Shown piece after piece: positions 26,341 through 34,932 of a stretch of DNA of 64,000 bases (position 1 is its first letter; the number at the start of each line of letters is the position of its first letter). The DNA is from Paracoccus albus (GTDB lineage: Bacteria > Pseudomonadota > Alphaproteobacteria > Rhodobacterales > Rhodobacteraceae). The DNA lies in contig NZ_CP115775.1 in the NCBI RefSeq assembly GCF_027913035.1, positions 2,812,501 to 2,876,500 of the forward strand, given 5' to 3'. The notes below the pieces were generated by a model that saw only the letters and a program-made list of their open reading frames with translations, was not told the origin of the DNA and ran no database searches. The translations under genes were made by a program, and so were the position numbers.

Positions 26341-27446
26341 CCACGTTGCGCGGCATGACGTGGAGCCATCCACGCGGCTATGACCCGATGATAGCCGTAT
26401 CCGCCGAATGGCGTCGGTCAACCGGCGTCACGGTAAACTGGGAAAAGCGGTCGCTGCAGGATTTCGAAAGCTACCCTGTCGAAGATCTCGCGCGGAAATA
26501 CGACCTGATCGTCATTGACCACCCGCATGTCGGACAGATCACGGCAGAAGGATGCCTGCACCCGCTGCCGGACGCGCCCGAGATTGCCGCAGGCAGCGTC
26601 GGGTTGTCCTATCCCAGTTACACATGGCAGGGGCATCAATGGGCTTATCCCATAGATGCCGCGGCTCAGGTGCAGGCGATCCGGCCCGACCTGATGGAGG
26701 CGCCGCCTGCCACATGGGACAATGTGCTGGAGCTTGCGAGGGATGGGCGGGTCGCCATTCCCCTGCGCGCGCCTCATGTGCTGATGTCTTTCCTCACCTT
26801 GGTTGCGAATTCCGGTAATCCCGTCAGGACGAACGGAAGGGGACAGTTCATCGAGCGTCACGCGGGCGTTACCGCACTGGATCGGCTGGCGGCATTGGTC
26901 AATCTGATAGATCCCGATTGTTTCAATTGGGACCCCATCGACGTGCTGGAGCGTATGGCCCGAGATGACAGTATCGCCTGCGCACCGCTGATATATGGCT
27001 ATGTCAGTTACGCCGCACGGAGTGCTGTCGGCAAACGGATCAGCTTTCACGACATTGCCGAAATCCATTCCGGCGCAGGAGTGGCAGGCTCCGCCCTTGG
27101 CGGGACAGGGATCGCGGTTTCCGCTTTCACAGAAAACCCCGACCTTGCGATTGCTTTTGCCCGTCATATTGCCGGACCGGAGGCACAGCGGACCTTGTAT
27201 GCAAGCGCGGGTGGTCAGGTCGGACATGGGGCGGCATGGGCGGACCCACAGGTCGACCAAAAGGCAGGTGGTTTCTATTCGGGAACCTATCGGACGCTGC
27301 AAGCTGCATCCCTGCGCCCCCGGCACGATGGCTATATGCCATTTCAGGAGCAAGCATCGGCACGCATCGCACAGGCATTGCGCGTTGGTGACTTCGAAGA
27401 GGCAATCGACGATCTGGATCGCCTTTTCGACGAAAGCTTCAACTAA
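26337..27446 (+). CDS. Family 1 solute-binding-protein fold, no signal peptide
   Basis: A 369-residue protein related to ABC sugar-binding proteins: 'GMTWSHPRGYDPMIAV' at its N-terminus corresponds to the first strand of a mature binding protein, and 'GGTGIAVSAFTENPDLAIAFA' is the usual hinge region. Translation starts at GTG 26337, overlapping the CoA-transferase stop. There is no hydrophobic leader, lipobox or Tat motif, so it should be cytoplasmic. It may be a ligand sensor or a recruited enzyme. It is distinct from the exported binding protein at 29247. Function unknown. Confidence 0.75.
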   Translation: MTTLRGMTWSHPRGYDPMIAVSAEWRRSTGVTVNWEKRSLQDFESYPVEDLARKYDLIVIDHPHVGQITAEGCLHPLPDAPEIAAGSVGLSYPSYTWQGHQWAYPIDAAAQVQAIRPDLMEAPPATWDNVLELARDGRVAIPLRAPHVLMSFLTLVANSGNPVRTNGRGQFIERHAGVTALDRLAALVNLIDPDCFNWDPIDVLERMARDDSIACAPLIYGYVSYAARSAVGKRISFHDIAEIHSGAGVAGSALGGTGIAVSAFTENPDLAIAFARHIAGPEAQRTLYASAGGQVGHGAAWADPQVDQKAGGFYSGTYRTLQAASLRPRHDGYMPFQEQASARIAQALRVGDFEEAIDDLDRLFDESFN

Positions 27447-27452
27447 AGCTCA

Positions 27453-28301
27453 TTACGCGGAAGGCAACGACCAGATCCGCTCTGCATTGGCTGAGAACAC
27501 CGCCCGACATTCGCTGTCGGAAAATTCGGCAAAAATCTGTCGGGTTGCATCCACCCATTTCGTCAGCCCACCGCCAAGCGTGCAAACGAACCAGTCGCTG
27601 CCCCATACCATCCGGTCTGTCCCGAAGCTCTGCACGATATGGTCGGTCCAACGGCGCAGGTCTTGCGCCTGCCATCCCTCTTTCGCATAGGCAGGCAGGC
27701 CGGAAACCTTCACCACGACATTATCGCGACGCGCCAGTGACGCGATATCCCGCGACCACGTTTCGAACGCGTCACCTGCGATGTCGGGAACACCGCAATG
27801 GTCCAGCACGAACTGCGTATCCGGCGCCGCATCCGCAAGCGCCATCGCCAGAGGCAGCTGCCGCGCGAGGACGCAGATGTCGAAAGGAATACCGGCTGGC
27901 CCCAGCCGCCTGATATTCTGACGGAAGGTTTCTGTCTGAGATACCTCGTCAGGGACGACATGCAGAACACGGCGGAATCCCACGACCGAAGCCCGCGCCT
28001 GAGCGCGCTCTATCTCTGCCGCGAACCCGTCTGCTCCGGGGCGGCAGGAACTGATGATCCCGGCGATCGGGACGTCATCACGAAACGGCAACGACTCGAT
28101 AAAATCCGTTTCAGCGTCGATCATGTCGGGCGCCACATCCACTTCCATATGGAGGGCGCGCGTAATGCCGCATTGCGACGCCTCAGTCGCATATTCGGCG
28201 TGGCTCCAGTCACGCTCCAGCGGTCCGGCACCTTCGATCCAAGGATAGCTGATCCGGTTGCGGTCAACGAGGTGCAGATGCGTATCCAGTATCGGTGTCA
28301 T
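27453..28301 (-). CDS. Amidohydrolase 2 family lactonase (L-fucono/L-rhamnono-lactonase like)
   Basis: A 282-residue TIM-barrel hydrolase starting 'MTPILDTHLHLVDRNRISYPW', with the HxH metal motif at residues 8-10, 'LDHCGVPDIAGD' near 166 and 'GSDWFVC' near 250. This architecture is that of COG3618 sugar lactonases, which open L-fuconolactone or related lactones. It lies 21 bp downstream of the IclR gene on the same strand and faces the CoA-transferase operon. In the fucose route it would feed L-fuconate dehydratase. Confidence 0.82.
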   Translation of the reverse strand: MTPILDTHLHLVDRNRISYPWIEGAGPLERDWSHAEYATEASQCGITRALHMEVDVAPDMIDAETDFIESLPFRDDVPIAGIISSCRPGADGFAAEIERAQARASVVGFRRVLHVVPDEVSQTETFRQNIRRLGPAGIPFDICVLARQLPLAMALADAAPDTQFVLDHCGVPDIAGDAFETWSRDIASLARRDNVVVKVSGLPAYAKEGWQAQDLRRWTDHIVQSFGTDRMVWGSDWFVCTLGGGLTKWVDATRQIFAEFSDSECRAVFSANAERIWSLPSA

Positions 28302-28322
28302 GTTCCCCCCAAAATATTAGAC

Positions 28323-29096
28323 TTAGCGTTCTCCGTCGCGGACCCCCGCCATCTCGGACAGGCGATGACAGGTATCGACCAGCAAATGCGTGCAATCTGA
28401 CATATCCGGCGCGCCGCTGATATTCACCAATGGGATATATGGCACGGTCAGCGCGGCGATTGCATTTCCGTCGCCGGCAACGATCGGGGCAGAGAGGTTG
28501 AAGACACCCGCAGTCTGCGCCGACGGCATACTTTCATAGCCCTGCTCTCGGATCCGGCCGAAACGATCCTGCAAGGCAGGCGGTATCTCGCCCTTACCGT
28601 CAAGCTGGTTCTCCGTGACCATCATCTGGCGGCGCTCGGGCGTGTTGAACGCCATCAGGATATGCCCCGATCCGGTGTCGAACAGGCTGATATGCGAACC
28701 CACCCGGATGCTGATACCCCAATAGGTCGGCGCTTCCTGCTGCGCGATGACGACAACCTGCCCGCGATCGAACACGGCCAGATGAACGGCCTGTCGCGCG
28801 TTGTTTGCAAGTTCGCGCATCAGCGGTGTCGCATAGCTGACAAGGCGGCGGGTCGGCGCGTGAAGCTGCGCAAGACCGAACATCTTCAGGGTCAGCGCAA
28901 AACGATCGCCGTCGATTCGCGTGACGTAACCGCGCTTTTGCAACCGGTCGAGCATCCGGTAAAGTTCGTTCGGCGTTCGCCCAAGGCTTTTCGCAATCTC
29001 CGCCTGCGTCAGACCGCCATCAATTTCCGCCAGCAATTCCAGCATATCCAACCCCTTATCCAAGGCGGGCGCGCGGTAGCGATCATCTTCGGTCAT
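28323..29096 (-). CDS. IclR-family transcriptional regulator
   Basis: A 257-residue regulator. The N-terminal winged helix ('GGLTQAEIAKSLGRTPNELYRML') covers residues ~25-70, and the C-terminal GAF-like effector domain includes 'DTGSGHILMAFNTPERRQ'. The start at 29096 (MTEDDRYRAPALDKG) is chosen because the frame upstream runs through the AT-rich operator region with no family similarity. It is divergent from the sugar ABC operon and probably represses it. Confidence 0.88.
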   Translation of the reverse strand: MTEDDRYRAPALDKGLDMLELLAEIDGGLTQAEIAKSLGRTPNELYRMLDRLQKRGYVTRIDGDRFALTLKMFGLAQLHAPTRRLVSYATPLMRELANNARQAVHLAVFDRGQVVVIAQQEAPTYWGISIRVGSHISLFDTGSGHILMAFNTPERRQMMVTENQLDGKGEIPPALQDRFGRIREQGYESMPSAQTAGVFNLSAPIVAGDGNAIAALTVPYIPLVNISGAPDMSDCTHLLVDTCHRLSEMAGVRDGER

Positions 29097-29105
29097 CGTT
29101 TCTCC

Positions 29106-29191
29106 ATGAATAGCTAAATTCATATACGACGTCAGAATCTGGAAAAACAGAAATTTATTGACAGAGCATAGCTTATGAATTTGTATATGAA
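29106..29191. promoter_or_regulatory. Inverted-repeat operator region between iclR and sugar ABC operon
   Basis: Two related elements are visible. ATGAAT-N6-ATTCAT at 29106-29123 is a perfect dyad. TTCATATAC at 29119-29127 recurs as its reverse complement GTATATGAA at 29183-29191. The region is AT-rich and sits between the divergent iclR and binding-protein genes, as expected for IclR operators. Binding by this regulator is inferred. Confidence 0.6.
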
Positions 29192-29246
29192 CAGAGCACT
29201 TACTGATGCACAAAACTGTCACTCACGTGCTCGCAGGGAGGATAAT

Positions 29247-30560
29247 ATGAAATTCTTGACGACCACCGCATTGGTTGTCGGCGGCTCGATCGTGGCGGGC
29301 ACCGCCATTGCGCAGGAGTTGCCGGGAACATTTGATGGCGTGACCGTTCAGGCCAAGCTGATCGGCGGCCAACAGTATGAGGCGCTTTACGCACGCATCG
29401 CAGAATGGGAAGCCGCGACCGGCGCAACGGTCGAGGTGATCTCGAAAAAGAACCATTTCGAACTGGACCGCGAAATCAAATCGGACATCGCGACCGGCCA
29501 GCTTGGCTGGTGTGTGGGATCGAACCACTCGTCCTTCGCGCCGCAATATCCCGGCATCTATGCCGACCTGCGCGGTCTGCTGCCGGAAGACGCACTGGCC
29601 GACTTCGTGCCGGCCACGCTTGACGCAGCGACGCTGGAAGACAAGCTGGTGATGCTGCCCCGCGCCCAGTTCGATGTATCCGCCGTCTACTACCAGAAAT
29701 CGCTGTATGAGGACGAGGAGAACAAAACCGCGTTCCAGGAAGAATACGGCTATGATCTGGCCCCGCCGGACACATGGGAACAGCTTTCGGATCAGGCAAA
29801 ATTCTTCGCGAACCCGCCAGATTTCTACGGCACGCAATATGCCGGCAAGGAAGAGGCAATTGTTGGTCGCTTCTACGAAATGCTGCTGTCCAACGGTGGT
29901 GAATATCTGGACGCGGACGGACGCCCCGCCTTCAATTCGGAAGCAGGCGCGACAACGCTACAATGGTTCGTCGATCTGTACGAAGCCGGTGCGGTCCCGA
30001 ATGGTGTTCCAAACTATCTTTGGGATGACCTCGGGCAGGGTTTTGCTTCGGGCACTGTCGCCATCGACCATGACTGGCCCGGCTGGATGGGCTTTTTCAA
30101 TGACTCGGCCTCCAGCAAGGTCGCGGGCAATGTCGGCGTCGCACCGCCGCCCAAAGGCACATCGGGTGCACGCAGCGGCTGGTCCGGTTTCCACGGATTT
30201 TCCGTCACAGAAGATTGCGGCAACAAGGAAGCGGCAGCATCACTTGTCTGGTTCCTGACGAATGAGGACAGCCAGAAGTTGGAAAGCTCTGCCGGGCCGC
30301 TGCCGACCCGCAATTCGGTGTGGGAACACGTCATCGCAGAAGCGCAGGACGATCCTTACCGGGCAGAAGCGCTTGCTGCCTTCCAGACCGCATCCGAAGG
30401 TGCCTATCCCGTCCCGCGCACGCCAAGCTGGATCGAGATCACCAACGCAGTCTACCCCGAACTTCAGGCCGCAATCCTAGGCGACAAATCGGTGCAGGAC
30501 GCGCTCGACACCGCCGCCGAGGAAGCGACCATCGTGCTTGAGGACGCGGGCGAACTTTAA
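29247..30560 (+). CDS. ABC transporter sugar-binding protein (family 1)
   Basis: A 437-residue periplasmic binding protein. Residues 1-22 are a signal peptide (MKFLTTTALVVGGSIVAGTA) with AIAQE cleavage. The start at 29247 follows GGGAGGA. 'GFSVTEDCGNKEAAASLVWFL' near residue 320 is a family 1 hinge region. It delivers a sugar to the permeases encoded just downstream after a hairpin. Context with L-fuconate catabolic genes suggests L-fucose or a related deoxysugar or sugar acid. Confidence 0.9.
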   Translation: MKFLTTTALVVGGSIVAGTAIAQELPGTFDGVTVQAKLIGGQQYEALYARIAEWEAATGATVEVISKKNHFELDREIKSDIATGQLGWCVGSNHSSFAPQYPGIYADLRGLLPEDALADFVPATLDAATLEDKLVMLPRAQFDVSAVYYQKSLYEDEENKTAFQEEYGYDLAPPDTWEQLSDQAKFFANPPDFYGTQYAGKEEAIVGRFYEMLLSNGGEYLDADGRPAFNSEAGATTLQWFVDLYEAGAVPNGVPNYLWDDLGQGFASGTVAIDHDWPGWMGFFNDSASSKVAGNVGVAPPPKGTSGARSGWSGFHGFSVTEDCGNKEAAASLVWFLTNEDSQKLESSAGPLPTRNSVWEHVIAEAQDDPYRAEALAAFQTASEGAYPVPRTPSWIEITNAVYPELQAAILGDKSVQDALDTAAEEATIVLEDAGEL

Positions 30561-30568
30561 AATCACAA

Positions 30569-30591
30569 CAGGGGGCGGTCGGCGCCCCCTG
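30569..30591 (+). terminator. Attenuating hairpin after the binding-protein gene
   Basis: An 8-bp perfect stem CAGGGGGC / GCCCCCTG with a 7-base loop lies 9 bp after the binding-protein stop and 30 bp before the first permease start. It is followed by CCTTCATTCC rather than a T-run. Such intercistronic hairpins commonly protect the abundant binding-protein mRNA and reduce read-through. Confidence 0.7.
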
Positions 30592-30620
30592 CCTTCATTC
30601 CACGGCTGGGCCGAAACGCG

Positions 30621-31517
30621 ATGAAACCCTGGCGAATGCCTCCGCATATTCTTCTGCTGTTGCCTGCGCTTCTTGTGCTGGCAGCCGTGGTGGTTTTGCC
30701 GCTCTTACTGTCGCTGTGGTCCAGCATGACACCGTTCCGGCTGACGCGCCCGGATTCGATTTACGATTTCATCGGCCTTCGCAACTACTCACGCTTGATG
30801 AGCGACGGAACCTTCTGGGCGGCATTCGGACGAACGGTCCTGCTGCTGACCCTGGCGCTGAATCTGGAGATGCTGCTTGGGCTTGGACTGGCGCTGCTGA
30901 TCGAGCGGGCCAGCCGGGGGCAGCGCATCCTTCGCACGCTGCTGATGTTCCCGATGATGTTCTCGCCCGTATTGGTGGGCTTTCAGTTCAAGTTCATGTT
31001 TAACGACAATATCGGACTGGTGAACAATACGCTGCAATCGCTCGGGCTGACCGATCAGGCAATCCCCTGGCTGATTGATCAGAATCTGGCCTTCTTCTCG
31101 ATCCTTGTCGCGGAAATCTGGTCGTCGACGTCCGTTTTCGCGATCTTCATCCTGGCCGGTCTGATGGCCATGCCGCGCGACCCGTTGGAGGCAGCGCGGG
31201 TGGATGGCTGCACACCGTGGCAGACTTTCCGCTATGTCACATGGCCCTTCCTGATGCCTTTTGCCTTCATTGCCATGACGATCAGGTCGCTGGATGTCGC
31301 GCGCGCCTATGACATCATCAAGATCATGACGGATGGCGGCCCCGCCCGCCGGACAGAGGTCTTGTGGACGCTGATCGCCCGCACCGGCTATTCGGATGCG
31401 CGGATGGGGATGGCCAATGCGATGGCTTACATTGCCATCCTTTTGTCGATCCTGTTCACGGTGATCTTTTTCCGCAAACTCGCCCAATCGCGCGAACAGA
31501 TCGCGGCGGAGTGGTAG
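30621..31517 (+). CDS. Sugar ABC transporter permease (MalF/UgpA type)
   Basis: A 298-residue, six-helix permease. The EAA loop 'EAARVDGCTPWQTFRYVTWPFLM' near residue 191 is the contact site for the ATPase. It pairs with the second permease, which starts 3 bp after its stop. Confidence 0.9.
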   Translation: MKPWRMPPHILLLLPALLVLAAVVVLPLLLSLWSSMTPFRLTRPDSIYDFIGLRNYSRLMSDGTFWAAFGRTVLLLTLALNLEMLLGLGLALLIERASRGQRILRTLLMFPMMFSPVLVGFQFKFMFNDNIGLVNNTLQSLGLTDQAIPWLIDQNLAFFSILVAEIWSSTSVFAIFILAGLMAMPRDPLEAARVDGCTPWQTFRYVTWPFLMPFAFIAMTIRSLDVARAYDIIKIMTDGGPARRTEVLWTLIARTGYSDARMGMANAMAYIAILLSILFTVIFFRKLAQSREQIAAEW

Positions 31518-31519
31518 GC

Positions 31520-32386
31520 ATGGACGCCAACAGATCATCACGCATCCGCAAACGCCTGACCCGCTGGGGTCTGAATCTGGCGTTGTTCATCGCCATGGCG
31601 ATCATCTGCCTGCCCGGTCTGTGGATCGTCCTGAACTCTCTGCGCCCGACGGTCGAGATCATGGCAAAACCGCCCGTCTGGATACCCAGAGAGCTGAACT
31701 TTGAGGCTTATGTCGCCATGTTCTCGGGCGTCGGTTCGGGCGGCATTCCGGTCATCGACTACTTCCGAAACTCGATCATTATCGCGGTGACCTCGACGGT
31801 GATTGCACTCGCAATCGGCATGTCTGGCGGCTACGCCTTTGCCCGCTATCGTTTCCGCGGAAAATCCGGCTGGTTCCTTGGCCTGATGCTGACACGAACT
31901 GTTCCGGGCATCGCCCTGTCACTGCCGCTGTTCTTCGTCTATGCGCGACTTGGCATCATCGACACGCATTTCGGCCTGATCCTTGCCTATGTCGCGATGA
32001 ACGTGCCCTTTACCATCTGGCTGATCGACGGTTTCTTCCGTCAGGTGCCGAAGGACCTGGCAGAGGCCGCCCAGATTGACGGCTGCACCCGCTGGCAGGC
32101 CTTCTGGCAGGTCGAGTTTCCGCTTGCGCGCCCGGGCATCGCAAGCGCGGGCATCTTCGCCTTTCTGACAGCCTGGAACGAATTCGCGCTCGCCTCGCAA
32201 CTGACACGCTCAACAAACAGCAAGACGCTGCCGGTCGGGCTGCTGGACTATACCGCCGAATTTACCATCGACTGGCGCGGCATGTGCGCACTTGCCGTGG
32301 TGATGATCGTGCCGGCCCTGGCTCTCACCTATGCGGTTCAAAAACATCTCGTCTCTGGCCTGACCGCCGGTGCCGTGAAGGGATAG
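31520..32386 (+). CDS. Sugar ABC transporter permease (MalG/UgpE type)
   Basis: A 288-residue, six-helix permease with the EAA loop 'EAAQIDGCTRWQAFWQVEFPLA' near residue 180. The ATG at 31520 is preferred over longer in-frame extensions that lie within the preceding gene. The ATPase gene starts 5 bp after its stop. Confidence 0.9.
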   Translation: MDANRSSRIRKRLTRWGLNLALFIAMAIICLPGLWIVLNSLRPTVEIMAKPPVWIPRELNFEAYVAMFSGVGSGGIPVIDYFRNSIIIAVTSTVIALAIGMSGGYAFARYRFRGKSGWFLGLMLTRTVPGIALSLPLFFVYARLGIIDTHFGLILAYVAMNVPFTIWLIDGFFRQVPKDLAEAAQIDGCTRWQAFWQVEFPLARPGIASAGIFAFLTAWNEFALASQLTRSTNSKTLPVGLLDYTAEFTIDWRGMCALAVVMIVPALALTYAVQKHLVSGLTAGAVKG

Positions 32387-32390
32387 GAAA

Positions 32391-33485
32391 ATGGCCGACC
32401 TGACACTTGCAAAGCTCGACAAGAAATATGGCGCTTTCCACGCTGTGAAGGGGATCGACCTTGCCGTCGAGGATGGCGAGTTCGTCGCGCTTGTCGGGCC
32501 CTCTGGCTGCGGCAAATCCACAACTTTACGCATGATTGCCGGGCTGGAGGAAATATCCGGCGGCGATATTCTGATCGGCGAACGTCTGGTCAACGATCTG
32601 CCGCCGCGGCAGCGCAATATCTCTATGGTGTTCCAGTCATATGCACTCTACCCGCACATGACCGTGCGTGAAAATATGGGTTTCACCCTGAAAATCGCAA
32701 AACGTCCCCAGTCGGAAATCGACACCGCCGTCGATGAGGCCGCTCGGGCGTTGGAGATTGAGGCACTTCTGGACCGCCGTCCGGCGCAGCTATCGGGTGG
32801 TCAGCGTCAGCGCGTGGCGATGGGCCGGGCCATTGTGCGCAGCCCCGATGTCTTTTTGTTTGATGAACCGCTGTCCAACCTCGACGCGAAGCTGCGCGGC
32901 CAGATGCGGACAGAAATCAAGAAGCTTCACGCCCGCCTTGGCGCGACGGTCGTGTACGTTACTCACGATCAGGTAGAGGCAATGACGCTGGCCGACCGCA
33001 TCGTCATCATGCGCGACGGCAATATCGAACAGGCAGGAACCCCGGACGAGGTGTTCAATTATCCCGCCACGCAGTTCGTCGCAGGTTTCATTGGATCGCC
33101 ACCAATGAACATGGCCGAGGCAGAGGTTCGCGGCGGACGTCTTCAATTTGCCGAAGGGGCGGAGCTGCCTGTGCCTGCGACCTATGCCGATCGCGTCACC
33201 GAAGGTCAGAGGGTGATATTTGGCCTGCGTCCCGACGACATCTACCCCGAGGGCCACGGACTGCACACCGGAACAGAGGTAGAGACACGCCCCCTGGAAG
33301 TCATACTGACCGAGCCGCTTGGCAACGAAACCCTGCTTTTCATCCGCTTCGCGGGCGCCGAATGGACAAGCCGGATGCTGAATCCACGGCCGATCCGCAG
33401 TGGAACAGCACTGGATTTTCAGTTCGATCTGTCTCGCGCGCACCTGTTTGACGCCAGCACCGGCCAAAGCCTGAGGGCGACCTGA
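32391..33485 (+). CDS. Sugar ABC transporter ATP-binding protein (UgpC/MsmK type)
   Basis: A 364-residue ATPase with Walker A 'GPSGCGKST' near residue 37, ABC signature 'LSGGQRQRVAMGRA' near 134, Walker B 'DVFLFDEPLSNLD' and H-loop 'VTHDQ'. The C-terminal ~130 residues form the regulatory OB (TOBE) domain seen in MalK/UgpC. Its stop overlaps the start of the enolase-superfamily gene (TGATG), linking transport and catabolism. Confidence 0.93.
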   Translation: MADLTLAKLDKKYGAFHAVKGIDLAVEDGEFVALVGPSGCGKSTTLRMIAGLEEISGGDILIGERLVNDLPPRQRNISMVFQSYALYPHMTVRENMGFTLKIAKRPQSEIDTAVDEAARALEIEALLDRRPAQLSGGQRQRVAMGRAIVRSPDVFLFDEPLSNLDAKLRGQMRTEIKKLHARLGATVVYVTHDQVEAMTLADRIVIMRDGNIEQAGTPDEVFNYPATQFVAGFIGSPPMNMAEAEVRGGRLQFAEGAELPVPATYADRVTEGQRVIFGLRPDDIYPEGHGLHTGTEVETRPLEVILTEPLGNETLLFIRFAGAEWTSRMLNPRPIRSGTALDFQFDLSRAHLFDASTGQSLRAT

Positions 33486-34606
33486 TGGCCCGGATCGAGC
33501 GCATCGAACTGGCAATGGTCGACCTTGCGCCCAAGGTCGAACGCCGCGATGCGATTCAAAGCTTTGTCAGTCAGGAAACCCCGCTTGTCACCATCACGGA
33601 CAGCGATGGCGCAACCGGGACGGGCTATTCCTATACCATCGGCACCGGCGGGTCGTCGGTCATGCGATTGCTGGCCGATCACCTTTGCCCGCATCTGATT
33701 GGCCGTGACGCGACCGAGGTAGAGGCGATCTGGCATGAGCTGGAATTTCTGACCCACGCCACCACAATTGGCGCGATTACCTCGATTGCTCTGGCCGCCA
33801 TCGATACTGCGCTTTGGGATCTGCGCTGCCGCAAGGCCGGGCTGCCCCTGTGGCGTATGGCCGGGGGCGCGCGGCCATCGGCGCCGTGCTACACGACGGA
33901 AGGCGGCTGGCTGCATCTGCCTGTCGAAGCCATCGTCGATGACGCTCTGAACGCCAAGGCGCAAGGCTTCACCGGATCTAAGGTCAAGATAGGCCGCCCG
34001 GTAATCGCCGAGGATGTGGCCAGAATCGCCGCCCTGCGCGAGGCGGTGGGTGACGGCTATGAGATCATGACCGACGCTAATCAGGGCTTTGCCCGCGACA
34101 GCGCACGCCGCCGCGCCGAGGCATTGTCGCCTTTCAACCTCGCATGGATAGAAGAGCCACTGCCAGCCGATGATATCGCAGGTCACGTCTCGCTTGCGCA
34201 ATCTACCGCCATCCCGATTGCCGTGGGTGAATCACTCTACTCAATCCGACATTTCGCAGAATACGCCGCCCGCGACGCCTGCGGGATCATTCAGGTCGAT
34301 GCAGGCCGGATCGGCGGCATCACCCCCTGGCTGAAGGTCGCCCATATGGCGGAGGGCTTCGACATCCCCGTCTGCCCGCATTTCCTGATGGAGCTGCATG
34401 TCAGCCTGGTCTGCGCGGTCCAGAATGGCCGCTATGTCGAATATATCCCGCAGCTGGATGAGATCACCCGTTCTGGCCTGCGCATCGAGGGTGGACAAGC
34501 CTACGCACCCGAAAGCCCCGGAATTGGGATCGACTGGGATCAGGATGCCATCGCCGCGCGCGCGATAGCGGAATTCAATCGCTCAATCACGGAGGCCGCA
34601 GCATGA
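33485..34606 (+). CDS. Enolase-superfamily sugar-acid dehydratase/racemase (MR/MLE family)
   Basis: A 373-residue member of the mandelate-racemase subgroup. 'SKVKIG' near residue 158 supplies the KxK pair; metal ligands are in 'IMTDANQG', 'WIEEPL' and 'AVGESL'; and a catalytic His is in 'CPHFLMELH' near residue 299. It abstracts the alpha proton of a sugar acid. It is not close to the fuconate dehydratase encoded downstream at 38002, so the cluster contains two different enolase-superfamily enzymes. Substrate unassigned. Confidence 0.85.
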   Translation: MARIERIELAMVDLAPKVERRDAIQSFVSQETPLVTITDSDGATGTGYSYTIGTGGSSVMRLLADHLCPHLIGRDATEVEAIWHELEFLTHATTIGAITSIALAAIDTALWDLRCRKAGLPLWRMAGGARPSAPCYTTEGGWLHLPVEAIVDDALNAKAQGFTGSKVKIGRPVIAEDVARIAALREAVGDGYEIMTDANQGFARDSARRRAEALSPFNLAWIEEPLPADDIAGHVSLAQSTAIPIAVGESLYSIRHFAEYAARDACGIIQVDAGRIGGITPWLKVAHMAEGFDIPVCPHFLMELHVSLVCAVQNGRYVEYIPQLDEITRSGLRIEGGQAYAPESPGIGIDWDQDAIAARAIAEFNRSITEAAA

Positions 34607-34932
34607 TCCGCATGGGATCCGTCATCGCCCTCGCGCCGGAGAAGATTGAGGAATACAAGAAGCTCCACGCCAATGCATGGCCCGGCGTGCTGAAGACCAT
34701 AACCGACTGCAACATCCGCAACTATGTGATCTATCTGCGCGAGCCGGAGAATTTGCTCTTCTCGCATTTCGAATATCACGGTGATGATTGGGCGGCCGAT
34801 CAGGCAAAGATGGCCGCCGATCCCGTGACACAGGACTGGTGGGCCGTTTGCGAGCCCTGCCAACGCCCGCTCGACAGCGCGAAGGAGGGCGAATGGTGGG
34901 CGCCGATGGAAGAGGTGTTCTTCCATGAATGA
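34603..34932 (+). CDS. L-rhamnose mutarotase family protein
   Basis: A 109-residue protein starting 'MIRMGSVIALAPEKIEEYKKLH', with 'NYVIYLREPENLLFSHFEY' and '[12 protein letters not shown]' at its end, matching RhaM. The family interconverts alpha and beta anomers of L-rhamnose, and also acts on L-fucose. It overlaps both neighbours (4 and 8 bp). It supports a 6-deoxy-L-sugar as the imported substrate. Confidence 0.85.
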   Translation: MIRMGSVIALAPEKIEEYKKLHANAWPGVLKTITDCNIRNYVIYLREPENLLFSHFEYHGDDWAADQAKMAADPVTQDWWAVCEPCQRPLDSAKEGEWWAPMEEVFFHE

